Assembly (NCBI RefSeq): GCF_021049285.1
Contig: NZ_CP088017.1
Coordinates: 2,801,380-2,865,379, forward strand
Length of the DNA stretch: 64,000 bases
From: Ruania halotolerans
GTDB lineage: Bacteria > Actinomycetota > Actinomycetes > Actinomycetales > Beutenbergiaceae
Direction: 5' to 3'
The notes beneath the pieces were generated by a model. It saw only the letters and a program-made list of their open reading frames with translations. It searched no databases and had not been told where the DNA came from. The first letter of the stretch is position 1. Every line of letters starts with the position of its first letter. The position numbers and the translations under genes are program-made. Shown here in pieces: positions 1 through 8,982 of the stretch.

Positions 1-104
1 TCCGCCGCGCGGAAGCCACGATCGCACGGTTCTCCGATGCAGACCGCAGTAGTCCCGACCTCGAACCACCCACCACCACTCGTCAGGAAGAAGAACAGTC
101 ATGA
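1..104 (+). CDS. 3' end of an unidentified upstream gene (partial)
   Basis: An open frame enters from the left edge and ends with TGA at 102-104, overlapping the ATG of the following lipoprotein gene (ATGA). The overlap suggests translational coupling with the sugar ABC transporter genes. The visible tail is about 33 residues, rich in Glu, Pro and Thr, and has no recognisable domain. A LacI-type regulator or a glycoside hydrolase would be usual neighbours of such transporters, but nothing visible decides between them. Confidence 0.4.
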   Translation, partial: RRAEATIARFSDADRSSPDLEPPTTTRQEEEQS

Positions 105-1477
105 AGTCACGACGTCGCGGTCTGCTGGCCGCCACGACGGTCACCCTGGCGACCACCCTCGCGCTCGCCGCCTGCGCCCCTGGCACCGGAACTGGAGACG
201 AAACCGCCAGCCCCGGAGCCACCGACGCCGAGGTCAGCACCGATCTGGCCGCACTGGGCGAGGTGACCTTGACCGTCTGGGACCAGGAGACCCGGGGCGG
301 ACAGGACGAGCAGATGGCCCAACTGAACGCAGCCTTCGAAGAGGCGTACCCGAATATCTCGATCAACCGGAACTCCCAGTCCTTCGACGACCTGGAAACG
401 ACCCTGCGTGGCGCCCTGACCGGCAACGACGCCCCGGATGTGGTGCAGGCGAACAATTCCCGCGGCACCATGGGCGCTTTCGTCTCCGCCGGGCTGCTGC
501 GCGACCTCGAACCGTACGCCGAGGCGTATGGCTGGGCCGACCGGTTCAGCGAGGATGTGCTCGCCGTCTCGCGCTACTCCCCCGACGGCGTCACGTTCGG
601 TTCGGGGTCGCTGTACGGCCTCCCTCAGGTCGGTGAGGTTGTCGGGGTGTTCTATTCCCGCTCCGCCCTTGAGCCGATCGCCACGGAGGACGAGTTGCGC
701 AGTGCCGATTGGGAGACGTTCACCGGGATGCTCGCCGATGCCGCCGACGCCGGCCTGACCCCGGTCCAGCTCGGCAATATCGAGGGGTGGCCGGCCGGTC
801 ACGTGTTCGGTCCGATCCAGGCACAGCATGTGCCCGCCGAAGACATCCGTGCCCTCGCGACGGGGAACGAGGGCGCCTCCTGGACCAGCGAGGGCAACAT
901 GGCCGCAGCCGCGGAGTTGATCGAGTGGTCCGAGGCGGGCTACTTCAACGAAGGCCCGAATGGCACCGACTACGACGCTGCCTGGTCCGCATTCGCCGAG
1001 GGCGACGGGGTCTTCCTGATCGGTGGTTCCTGGCTGGCGGCCGATCTGGAGGCGGCGATGGGTGACGATGTCGGCTTCGTGGTGCCGACCACCGCCGACG
1101 GCACCGCCGCGACGACCGGCGGCACCGGCCTGCCGTTCGCGGTGACCGAGCAGAGCCCGAATGCCGATGCCGCTGCCGGCTACATCGACTTCATCACCAG
1201 CGATGAGGCCATGGAGGTACTCGCCGAGACTGGCAACATGCCGGTGAACCGGACCGCCGAACTCGCTCCGGAGTCGGGCGTGAACGCCGACATCTATGCC
1301 GCCTTCGGAGCGGTCAGTGAGGAAGGCGAGTTGTTGCCGTACCTCGACTGGGCCACACCGACGATGGGCGACACCTTGGGCGCCACGTTGCAGGATCTGA
1401 TCGGTGGCCAGGCCGACCCGGAACAGGCCATGTCGACCCTGGAAGAGGACTACTCAGCGTTCGTGTCCGAGGGCTGA
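101..1477 (+). CDS. Sugar ABC transporter substrate-binding lipoprotein
   Basis: Extracellular solute-binding protein of family 1 (UgpB/MalE-like), 458 aa, which would capture a sugar or oligosaccharide outside the membrane for the two permeases encoded next. Residues 1-24 form a lipoprotein signal with basic start MKSRRR, a hydrophobic core and lipobox LAAC with the lipidated Cys at 25. The mature start is Thr/Gly-rich. Family hallmarks include an ITINRN-like strand near residue 85 and the C-terminal hinge segments (for example GGSWLAADLE near 309). An AGGAAG motif precedes the ATG by about 10 nt. It is the first gene of a three-gene unit with no ATPase gene, so a shared MsiK-type ATPase encoded elsewhere is likely (inference). 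The substrate is unknown. Confidence 0.93.
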   Translation: MKSRRRGLLAATTVTLATTLALAACAPGTGTGDETASPGATDAEVSTDLAALGEVTLTVWDQETRGGQDEQMAQLNAAFEEAYPNISINRNSQSFDDLETTLRGALTGNDAPDVVQANNSRGTMGAFVSAGLLRDLEPYAEAYGWADRFSEDVLAVSRYSPDGVTFGSGSLYGLPQVGEVVGVFYSRSALEPIATEDELRSADWETFTGMLADAADAGLTPVQLGNIEGWPAGHVFGPIQAQHVPAEDIRALATGNEGASWTSEGNMAAAAELIEWSEAGYFNEGPNGTDYDAAWSAFAEGDGVFLIGGSWLAADLEAAMGDDVGFVVPTTADGTAATTGGTGLPFAVTEQSPNADAAAGYIDFITSDEAMEVLAETGNMPVNRTAELAPESGVNADIYAAFGAVSEEGELLPYLDWATPTMGDTLGATLQDLIGGQADPEQAMSTLEEDYSAFVSEG

Positions 1478-1478
1478 G

Positions 1479-2405
1479 GTGACCAGCCCGACGACGCCCG
1501 CTCGCCGGGCTCCCAGTCAGCCACGGGGGCAGCGCCGTCGGCACCCGTGGTACCGCCCATGGTTGTACCTCGCCCCGGCCCTGGTGGTCTATGGCGGTTT
1601 CCTGCTGTTCCCGTTGGTGCGGTCGGCGCAATTCTCCCTCTTCGCCTGGGACGGGCTGGGCGCGTCGGAGTTCGTGGGGCTGGCCCACTACGCCGACCTG
1701 GTGGCCGATCCGGACCTGCGGGCCGCATTCGGCCATGCGCTCGTCCTGATCGGGTTCTTCGCGCTGGTGCCCCTCGTGCTCGGGCTGATCACCGCCGCAG
1801 TGTTACGCAGGGGCCGGGTACGCGGCCTGAGCCTGTTCCGCACCGTGGTGTTCGTGCCACAGGTGATCGCCATGGTGGTGGTGGCCGTGGCATGGCGGCA
1901 GATCTACGCACCGGACGGGCCGTTGAATGCGGTACTGGACGCCGTCGGACTGGACGCGCTCACGCGCGCCTGGCTGGGTGACTACACCTGGACCCTGCCC
2001 GCCGTGGGCGTGGTGGGCACCTGGGTGCAAACCGGCCTGGTGACGGTGTTGCTGCTGGCTGGGATGAGCCGGGTCCCGAACGAACTGTACGAGGCGGCCC
2101 GCCTGGATGGCGCGAACGCCGTCCGGGAGTTCTTCGCGATCACACTGCCCAGCGTGCGAGGTGAGGTCGCGGTGGCGCTCACGCTGACCATCGTGGCCGC
2201 GCTGAAGACGTTCGATCTGGTGTACGTGACCACCAGCGGTGGGCCAGGCAACTCCACCACGGTGCCCGCCTACGAGGTCTTCCAACGGGCGTTCCGCACG
2301 GGTGAGGTCGGCTCAGCGGCGGCAATCGCCGTCACCCTGACCGCCTTGGTGTTCGCGATCAACCTCGTGGTGAACCGCATCGGTGGGCGGGAGGGGCACC
2401 GATGA
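1479..2405 (+). CDS. Sugar ABC transporter permease (MalF/UgpA type)
   Basis: Inner-membrane permease of a CUT1-type carbohydrate importer, 308 aa with about six transmembrane segments. The first is near residues 27-48, after a basic Pro/Arg-rich cytoplasmic start. The EAA loop that contacts the ATPase reads EAARLDGAN at about residue 206. I chose GTG 1479, which lies one base after the TGA of the substrate-binding gene. A longer in-frame reading would run back inside that gene. Its stop overlaps the start of the next permease by four bases, so the two should be co-translated as a heterodimer. Confidence 0.92.
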   Translation: MTSPTTPARRAPSQPRGQRRRHPWYRPWLYLAPALVVYGGFLLFPLVRSAQFSLFAWDGLGASEFVGLAHYADLVADPDLRAAFGHALVLIGFFALVPLVLGLITAAVLRRGRVRGLSLFRTVVFVPQVIAMVVVAVAWRQIYAPDGPLNAVLDAVGLDALTRAWLGDYTWTLPAVGVVGTWVQTGLVTVLLLAGMSRVPNELYEAARLDGANAVREFFAITLPSVRGEVAVALTLTIVAALKTFDLVYVTTSGGPGNSTTVPAYEVFQRAFRTGEVGSAAAIAVTLTALVFAINLVVNRIGGREGHR

Positions 2406-3205
2406 TCGTCTCCCGGGCCGAACGGGCCATGAACTACGCGGTACTCACCGTGGCTGCGCTGGCGGCACTGGCACCGATCGCCATCATCGTGATCACCTCA
2501 CTGCAACCAGGCAGCGGCCAGAGTGGACTGCAGCTGTCGAACTACACGCAGGCGTGGGTCGAAGGCGAGTTCTCGCACTACCTGCGGACCTCCATGCTCG
2601 TCTCCGGCACGGTACTCGCAATCGCGCTGCCGTGTTCGGTACTCGCCGGCTACGCACTCGGCACCATCCGGTTCCGTGGATCCTCACTGCTCTTCGGGGT
2701 GTTCCTGCTTGGGATCATGGTGCCCGCCGAGGCGATCGTGGTGCCCTTGTTCTACGACCTGCGCACCCTCGGTCTGACGAACACGCTCTGGGCGGTCGCC
2801 CTGCCGCAAGCCGCGCAGTCGATCGCCTTCGGTACCTACTGGATGCGCACCTACTTCCGCACCGCGCCACGGTCGCTGATCGAAGCGGCCACGCTGGATG
2901 GTGCCAGCGAGCGCCGGGTGCTGTGGTCGATCCTGGTACCGATCGGGCGCCCGGCGATCGTGACGATGACCGTGCTGGTGTTCCTGTGGACCTGGAATGA
3001 GTTCCTCATCCCGCTGGTGATGAGCCCGAACGGGTCATTCCGCACCGCACCGTTGGCGCTCGCCCTCTTCCAGGGCCAGCACGTTCAGGCGACGTCGTTG
3101 CTCGCAGCAGCCGCTGTGCTCGTGGCCCTGCCGGTGGTGATCGTGTACCTGGTGCTGCAACGGCATGTGATCGCGGGAATGCTTGAGGGCTCGGTGCGCG
3201 AATAG
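2402..3205 (+). CDS. Sugar ABC transporter permease (MalG/UgpE type)
   Basis: Second permease of the CUT1 importer, 267 aa, with about six transmembrane helices and an EAA loop reading EAATLDGAS near residue 161. The start ATG overlaps the stop of the preceding permease (ATGA). The N terminus is short (SRAERAMNY before the first helix), as usual for MalG-type subunits. It ends the transporter unit. The next gene, valS, starts 74 bp downstream and is functionally unrelated. Confidence 0.92.
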   Translation: MIVSRAERAMNYAVLTVAALAALAPIAIIVITSLQPGSGQSGLQLSNYTQAWVEGEFSHYLRTSMLVSGTVLAIALPCSVLAGYALGTIRFRGSSLLFGVFLLGIMVPAEAIVVPLFYDLRTLGLTNTLWAVALPQAAQSIAFGTYWMRTYFRTAPRSLIEAATLDGASERRVLWSILVPIGRPAIVTMTVLVFLWTWNEFLIPLVMSPNGSFRTAPLALALFQGQHVQATSLLAAAAVLVALPVVIVYLVLQRHVIAGMLEGSVRE

Positions 3206-3279
3206 GACCGCGGCGACTGCGCCGAGGGGGCCCGAATGGATTCGCACGCAGGTCTGCCGATCTGGGATGATCGGGCATC

Positions 3280-5946
3280 ATGAGCGAGCACACCCCGAAC
3301 CGAGCCAGCGCCCCGATCGAGCCCATCCGCCCGATCGCGCAGGTACCGGAGCGTCCCTCGCTCGACGGCGTGGAGGACCGCTGGTCAGCTGCGTGGGCCA
3401 CCAACGGCACGTACGCCTTCGATCGTGACCGGCCGCGCGAGCAGGTCTTCTCCATTGACACCCCGCCCCCGACGGCGTCCGGTTCGCTGCACATCGGCCA
3501 CGTCTTCTCCTACACCCACACCGATTGCCTGGCCCGCTACCAGCGGATGCGTGGCCGTGAGGTGTTCTACCCGATGGGCTGGGACGACAACGGGCTGCCG
3601 ACCGAACGGCGCGTGCAGAACTACTACGGCGTCCAGGTGGATACGAGCCTGGCCTATGAAGCCGGCTTCACGCCCCCATTCACCGGGGACGTTCCGAAGA
3701 ACCACCGGCCCACGCCGATCTCGCGGCAGAACTTCGTGGAGTTGTGCCTGACGCTGGCTGCCGAGGACGAGAAGAGTTTCGAGCAGGTCTTCCGTTACCT
3801 GGGCCTGAGCGTGGACTGGGCACAGACGTATCAGACCATCGGCCCGGCTGCGCAGCAGGCATCCCAGCGCGCATTCCTGCGCCAGCTCGCGCGCGGGGAG
3901 GCGTACCAGATCGAGGCCCCGACGCTCTGGGACGTCACCTTCCAGACCGCCGTCGCCCAGGCCGAGTTGGAGGACCGGGAGCGAGAGGGCGCGTATCACC
4001 GCATCTCCTTCCATGGGGCCGGCGGTGCGCAGGACAAGGTCGTCATCGAGACCACCCGCCCCGAGCTGCTCGCCGCCTGTGTGGCGCTCGTGGCCCACCC
4101 CGACGATGAGCGGTATCAGCCGTTGTTCGGCACCGAGGTCACCTCACCGGTGTTCGGGGTGCAGGTGCCGGTGCTCGCGCACTCCCTCGCCGACCCGGAC
4201 AAGGGCGCCGGCATCGCGATGATCTGCACCTTCGGTGACACCACCGACGTGACGTGGTGGCGTGAGTTGAATCTGCCCACCCGCACGATCATCGGCCGCG
4301 ACGGCCGGATCCTGCCCGATCCGCCTGAGGTCATCACCTCCGAGAGCGGACGCGCCGCGTACGCCGAACTGGTTGGCCTGACCGTGTTCTCAGCGCAGAA
4401 GAAGATGGTCGAACTGCTGACCGCCTCGGGCGACCTGCACGGTGAACCACGCAAGATCTCCCACCCGGTGAAGTTCTTCGAGAAGGGTGACAAGCCGCTG
4501 GAGATCGTCTCCTCACGCCAGTGGTACGCCCGCAACGGTGGCCGTGACGCCGACCTGCGCGAGGCCCTGATCAAGCGTGGCAAGGAGATCGAGTGGCACC
4601 CGGGCTACATGCAGTCCCGCTACGAGAACTGGGTGGACGGCCTGGCCGGTGACTGGCTGCTCTCCCGGCAGCGGTTCTTCGGGGTGCCATTTCCGCTCTG
4701 GTACCGCCTCGACGAGGCCGGTGAGGTGCGCTACGACGATCTCCTGGTGCCCGCGGAGGGCCGGCTTCCGATCGATCCGGCCACCGATGTACCCGAGGGG
4801 TACACCGAGGATCAGCGCGGGAAGCCAGGTGGCTTCGCCGGCGACCCGGACGTCCTCGACACCTGGGCCACGTCGTCGCTGACTCCGCAGCTCGCGGGCA
4901 GGTGGGAACGCGACCCGGAGTTCTTCGCCAAGGTCTTCCCCTACGACGTGCGCCCGCAGGGTCACGACATCATCCGCACGTGGTTGTTCTCCACGGTGGT
5001 GCGCGCGAACGCCGAGCACGATTCGCTACCGTGGCGGCGCGCCGCGATCTCTGGCTGGATCCTGGACCCGGACCGCAAGAAGATGAGCAAATCCAAGGGC
5101 AACGTCGTCACGCCGCTTGGCCTGCTGGAGCAGCATGGGTCCGACGCCGTGCGCTACTGGGCCGCTTCGGCCCGCCTCGGGGCCGATACCGCCTTCGACG
5201 AGGGGCAGATGAAGATCGGCCGGCGGTTGGCGATCAAGCTGCTGAACGCGAGCAAGTTCGCCCTCTCCTTCGCCGGAGATGCTCAGGTGACCTTGGACCC
5301 GGCGGCGGTGACCGAGCCGATCGACCGTGCCGTTCTCGCCGAGTTGGCAACCGTGGTGGAGACGGCCACCACCGGGTTCGAGGCGTTTGATCACGCCCGC
5401 GCACTGGAGGCAGCGGAGTCGTTCTTCTGGACGTTCTGCGATGACTACCTCGAGTTGGTCAAGGATCGCGCCTACGGTGGGGAGACGACCTCGGCATCAC
5501 CAGAGGCCGTGGCCAGTGCGCGCGCAGCGCTGTGGCTGTCCCTGGACACACTGCTGCGCCTGTTCGCACCGTTCCTCCCGTTCGCCACGGAGGAGGTCTG
5601 GTCCTGGTGGCGGGAGGGGTCCGTGCACCGCGGGGCCTGGCCGACGTCTGAGGTGCTTCGCGAGGCCGCCGGCGACGGCGATCCGGCGCTCGTCCGGGTG
5701 GCCGGGTCCACGCTGGCTGCATTGCGGAAGGTGAAGTCGGAGGCGAAGGTCTCCCAGAAGGCCACGTTCGTCTCAGCCGAGTTGCACCTGAACGCCGCCG
5801 ACCACGACCGGGTAGGCGCGGTGCTCAGTGACCTACGCGCGGCCGGGCGAGTGAGCGGTGAACTCACTGTGACCGCTGCAGATGCGTCCGACGGTGTGCA
5901 CGTGGTCGGCGAGCTCGTGCCGCCCGAACCGAAACAGTCCCGGTAG
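3280..5946 (+). CDS. valS: Valyl-tRNA synthetase (alternative actinobacterial type)
   Basis: Class I aminoacyl-tRNA synthetase of 888 aa that charges tRNA-Val and hydrolyses misformed Thr-tRNA-Val in the inserted editing domain. The HIGH signature is HIGH at residues 71-74 within PTASGSLHIGHVF. KMSKS is at 601-605. Between them lies the CP1 editing domain with ETTRPELLAACVA. A C-terminal anticodon-binding domain follows. The long C-terminal coiled-coil arm of the E. coli enzyme is not evident, and the sequence around FSIDTPPPTASG and GWDDNGLPTERRVQNYYG matches the alternative ValS form found in actinobacteria. It is not followed by folC, the usual neighbour in many actinobacteria. Whether a second valS exists cannot be seen here. 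Confidence 0.96.
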   Translation: MSEHTPNRASAPIEPIRPIAQVPERPSLDGVEDRWSAAWATNGTYAFDRDRPREQVFSIDTPPPTASGSLHIGHVFSYTHTDCLARYQRMRGREVFYPMGWDDNGLPTERRVQNYYGVQVDTSLAYEAGFTPPFTGDVPKNHRPTPISRQNFVELCLTLAAEDEKSFEQVFRYLGLSVDWAQTYQTIGPAAQQASQRAFLRQLARGEAYQIEAPTLWDVTFQTAVAQAELEDREREGAYHRISFHGAGGAQDKVVIETTRPELLAACVALVAHPDDERYQPLFGTEVTSPVFGVQVPVLAHSLADPDKGAGIAMICTFGDTTDVTWWRELNLPTRTIIGRDGRILPDPPEVITSESGRAAYAELVGLTVFSAQKKMVELLTASGDLHGEPRKISHPVKFFEKGDKPLEIVSSRQWYARNGGRDADLREALIKRGKEIEWHPGYMQSRYENWVDGLAGDWLLSRQRFFGVPFPLWYRLDEAGEVRYDDLLVPAEGRLPIDPATDVPEGYTEDQRGKPGGFAGDPDVLDTWATSSLTPQLAGRWERDPEFFAKVFPYDVRPQGHDIIRTWLFSTVVRANAEHDSLPWRRAAISGWILDPDRKKMSKSKGNVVTPLGLLEQHGSDAVRYWAASARLGADTAFDEGQMKIGRRLAIKLLNASKFALSFAGDAQVTLDPAAVTEPIDRAVLAELATVVETATTGFEAFDHARALEAAESFFWTFCDDYLELVKDRAYGGETTSASPEAVASARAALWLSLDTLLRLFAPFLPFATEEVWSWWREGSVHRGAWPTSEVLREAAGDGDPALVRVAGSTLAALRKVKSEAKVSQKATFVSAELHLNAADHDRVGAVLSDLRAAGRVSGELTVTAADASDGVHVVGELVPPEPKQSR

Positions 5947-5960
5947 AGAACGGAACACTC

Positions 5961-6872
5961 ATGCGAGCCCTGCAACATCACACCTACGGTGGACCGGACG
6001 TGCTCGCCCTGGGTGAGGCCGAGGAGCCGCACGCAGGCCCGGGCGAAGTACGGATCGCCACCCGGGCGGTAGCGGTGAACCCGATCGATGCGAAGCTACG
6101 TTCCGGAGCGTTCGCCCCCGAGGGCCGGCGCCTACGGGCGCCGCGCATCCCGGGGCTGGACGCCGCAGGGGTGGTGGACGAGGTCGGCGAGGGCGTGCAG
6201 GGGTATGCCGAGGGGGACCGGGTGTTCGGCGCCGGAACGTCCGTGACGGCGGAGCGGAGCACGCTGACGGCGTTCGCGCACCTTCCCGATGAGGTCACCT
6301 TCGAGCAGGGGGCGGCCGTGGTGACCGTGGCCGAGACCGCGATGCGGATCCTGGACCGGCTCGACGCCCGGGACGGGCAGGTGCTCGTGGTCGATGGGGC
6401 CTCCGGTGGGGTCGGCACCACACTGGTCCAGCTGGCCATGCTGCGCGGCCTGACCGTCGTGGGGACGGCGTCGGAAGCCAAGCACGACCTGCTGCGCCGG
6501 CTCGGCGCACTGCCGACTACCTATGGGCCAGGGCTGGCCCAGCGGGTGCGAGAGCTGCTGGCTGGCCAGGGCGCGGAGCTGGTGGCGGCGGACCTGGCCG
6601 GGAAGGGCTCGGTAGCGGAGCTCATCGAACTCACCGGCGATCCCACCCGGGTGGTGACGATCGCGGACTTCTCGGGTGAAACCGATGCGGTCGTGTCCGA
6701 AGGGTCACAGGGGCGGGCCTGGCACGCACTCGGCGAGGTGGCGGCACTGGTGGCTGACGGGCGCTTCGAGGTGATTATCGACCAGGTTCTGCCGTGGACC
6801 GAAGCAGCGGCGGCGCACACCGCGATCGAGTCCGGCCACACCACCGGCAAGATCGTGCTGACGGTGGACTGA
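5961..6872 (+). CDS. Zinc-independent MDR-family NADP-dependent oxidoreductase (quinone oxidoreductase-like)
   Basis: Medium-chain dehydrogenase/reductase of 303 aa, close in layout to QOR/AdhP-like NADPH:quinone reductases. The N-terminal GroES-like domain carries the family pattern GPGEVRIATRAVAVNPID. A Rossmann fold follows with DGASGGVGTTLVQLA near residues 144-158. The Cys and His zinc ligands of alcohol dehydrogenases are missing, as in the quinone oxidoreductase branch. It starts 14 bp after valS and could be co-transcribed with it. The physiological substrate cannot be inferred. Confidence 0.87.
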   Translation: MRALQHHTYGGPDVLALGEAEEPHAGPGEVRIATRAVAVNPIDAKLRSGAFAPEGRRLRAPRIPGLDAAGVVDEVGEGVQGYAEGDRVFGAGTSVTAERSTLTAFAHLPDEVTFEQGAAVVTVAETAMRILDRLDARDGQVLVVDGASGGVGTTLVQLAMLRGLTVVGTASEAKHDLLRRLGALPTTYGPGLAQRVRELLAGQGAELVAADLAGKGSVAELIELTGDPTRVVTIADFSGETDAVVSEGSQGRAWHALGEVAALVADGRFEVIIDQVLPWTEAAAAHTAIESGHTTGKIVLTVD

Positions 6873-6924
6873 ATCGTGCCGACGCTGAATTGAGGAGTCA
6901 GGACTGTCCGCTGCTGTCATCCGC

Positions 6925-6974
6925 GGCGGGCGTCACACCCGCCACACTTGAGAATGCTCCCCGGAGAATTCTCA
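6925..6974. terminator. Inverted repeats between convergent genes
   Basis: Two stems lie in the 99-bp gap between the convergent oxidoreductase and chelatase genes. GGCGGG/CCCGCC is at 6925-6930 and 6938-6943. TGAGAAT/ATTCTCA is at 6949-6955 and 6968-6974, and the latter arm covers the chelatase stop codon. No clear U-run follows either stem, so this is a tentative bidirectional terminator. Confidence 0.4.
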
Positions 6975-7688
6975 TACTCCACGGTAACGATCGAGCACGA
7001 TCTCCACGAGCTCTGCCGCGGGGGGTTCGGTCTCGATGAGCAACGGGGGCGTGACCACGTCAGCACCGTAGGAGGCCGCCAAGTCGGCAAAATATCCGGG
7101 GGCGAGCAGATACGTGGCCACCACGACCCGGCCCCCACGGGAGGTGAGGCGGCTGCGGGCCTGGGCTACGCCGTCGGGAAGGCGCGGCTGTGCCGCGGAG
7201 AGAAACGCTGTGGTGACCCGACGACCCAAGGCCGCTCCGAGCTCATCCCCCACCTGACGACAGTCGGCCACCGCACTCACGTTGGACGATCCTGCGGCCG
7301 CGAGCACCACCACATCGTCCTCGCGCAGCCCTGCCTCGCGTAGGCGCCGCACCAGCAACCGCACGATCCGCGAGTCCGGTCCCAGTGCGCCGGTGACCTG
7401 CGCATGCTCGCGCCCATCGACGGCTTCAGCAAGATCTACGTGCACGTGGTACCCGGCCGAGAGCAACAGCGGCACCACGCGAACGGGAGTCTCGCCCAGT
7501 GCGTCCAGGGATGACGGCACGTCGGGGTCCTGCACGTCGACGAACGCAGCGGCGACGTGCAGATCAGGGCGCTGGTGGGCAACCACGTCCACGAGTGCGG
7601 CGATCGAGCGCTGACCGATCGGAGAGGACGTTCCGTGCGAACATGCCAACAGCACGGGGCTGCCCGAAGTGGGGGGCGTCGCAGTCAT
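6972..7688 (-). CDS. Sirohydrochlorin chelatase-like protein (CbiX/SirB family)
   Basis: Protein of 238 aa with the fold of small CbiX/SirB chelatases, which insert Fe2+ or Co2+ into sirohydrochlorin. Visible marks are the N-terminal LLACSHGTSS with the metal-binding His, and GYHVHVDL near residue 90 with further His ligands. A second related half continues to about 230. I chose the ATG at 7688, directly before the chelatase domain, because the longer frame upstream has no homology-like content. The role is probably the last step of siroheme synthesis for NirB, whose CysG-like partner is encoded in the nitrate operon about 5 kb away. Sirohydrochlorin cobaltochelatase is the alternative. Confidence 0.8.
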   Translation of the reverse strand: MTATPPTSGSPVLLACSHGTSSPIGQRSIAALVDVVAHQRPDLHVAAAFVDVQDPDVPSSLDALGETPVRVVPLLLSAGYHVHVDLAEAVDGREHAQVTGALGPDSRIVRLLVRRLREAGLREDDVVVLAAAGSSNVSAVADCRQVGDELGAALGRRVTTAFLSAAQPRLPDGVAQARSRLTSRGGRVVVATYLLAPGYFADLAASYGADVVTPPLLIETEPPAAELVEIVLDRYRGV

Positions 7689-7800
7689 CGGGTCCTCGCT
7701 CTTCTCGTGCCGTACCGTGCGTGGCTCACCGTAAGGTCGCAACGTTTCCACAACCGTTCGCCCGCATGACGCCCAGGTCACAGGCGTCTCACCGAGTGAG

Positions 7801-8823
7801 TCAGCCGGCCGCCCGCAACCGCGGCGCCAGGTCGCGCTCGAACAGCTCAAGGAATCGCCGCTGGTCATGCCCCGGAGCGTGGAACACCAGGTGATTAAAC
7901 CCGGCCTGGCGGTAAGCGAGCACCTGCTCCACGGCATCGTCGGGATCCGAGGCGACGATCCAGCGCTTGGCGATCTGCTCGATCGGCAAGGCATCAGCGG
8001 CGCGTTCCATCTCGATCGGGTCGTTGATGGAGTGCTTCTGCTCGGCGCTCAACGAGAGTGGCGACCAGAATCGGGTGTTCTCCAGCGCCAGATCGGGGTC
8101 GGTGTCGTAGGAGATCTTGATCTCGATCATCCGGTCGATCTGCTCGGCGTCGCGCTCGGCCTTGGCGGCCCCCTCGGCTACGGACGGGATCAACTTCTCG
8201 GTGTAGAGGTCCATCCCCTTACCGGAGGTGCAGATGAAGCCGTCGCCGGCCCGCCCGGCATACCGGGCCACCATCGGACCGCCGGCCGCGATGTAGACGG
8301 GGATCCCGCCGTCGAGCTTGTCGTAGATGCTGGCCCCGTGGGTGGAGTAGTACTCGCCCTCGAAGTCCACCCGGTCCCCCGCCCAGAGGGCACGCATCAG
8401 CCGCACGGCCTCACGGAGCCGGGCAAAACGCTCCTTGAACTCCGGCCACTCCTGCTCGCCGGCACCGGCGAAGCCGGTGGCGATCTCATTCAGCGCCTCA
8501 CCGGAGCCCACGCCGAGCATGATCCGCCCGGGATAGAGCACCCCCATCGTGGCGAACGCCTGAGCGAGCACGGCGGGGTTGTACCGGAATGTCGGCGTCA
8601 TCACCGACGTACCGATCCTGATCCGTTCGGTCCGTTCACCCACCGCCGCCATCCACGCGAGCGAGAACGGTGCGTGGCCACCGTCATGGCGCCAGGGCTG
8701 GAAGTGGTCGCTCACCGCCACCGACTCCATCCCGTGCGCCTCGGCCGCCACGGCCAGTTCCACGAGCTCTCGGGGGGCAAACTGCTCAGCGGATGCCTTG
8801 TAGCCAAGGGTCAGGGGGAGCAT
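7801..8823 (-). CDS. fgd: F420-dependent glucose-6-phosphate dehydrogenase
   Basis: Luciferase-like monooxygenase-family enzyme of 340 aa, matching mycobacterial Fgd1 almost segment by segment. It would oxidise glucose-6-phosphate and reduce coenzyme F420 in the cytoplasm. Recognised stretches are [19 protein letters not shown] at residues 6-24, DHFQPWRH near 39, GSGEALNE near 107, [11 protein letters not shown]-like [13 protein letters not shown] near 192, and [16 protein letters not shown] near the C terminus. The ATG at 8823 has AAGGA 8 nt upstream, and a longer in-frame extension has no support. The gene implies that the organism makes F420. Other F420-dependent LLM enzymes are the only realistic alternative. 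Confidence 0.92.
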   Translation of the reverse strand: MLPLTLGYKASAEQFAPRELVELAVAAEAHGMESVAVSDHFQPWRHDGGHAPFSLAWMAAVGERTERIRIGTSVMTPTFRYNPAVLAQAFATMGVLYPGRIMLGVGSGEALNEIATGFAGAGEQEWPEFKERFARLREAVRLMRALWAGDRVDFEGEYYSTHGASIYDKLDGGIPVYIAAGGPMVARYAGRAGDGFICTSGKGMDLYTEKLIPSVAEGAAKAERDAEQIDRMIEIKISYDTDPDLALENTRFWSPLSLSAEQKHSINDPIEMERAADALPIEQIAKRWIVASDPDDAVEQVLAYRQAGFNHLVFHAPGHDQRRFLELFERDLAPRLRAAG

Positions 8824-8982
8824 CGAGGCGTCCTTTCGGTGGGGTACATGCAATCTAACGCCGACGGCGGCCCGCACCTTCCCGCGCCAGCCCGCCACGT
8901 CAGAATGCGACAGTTGGTGGAAAGGGCATGGCCGGCACGCCCGTCCATCAGCAATGTCGGTGGTCGATGGTTGAGTGGAACC

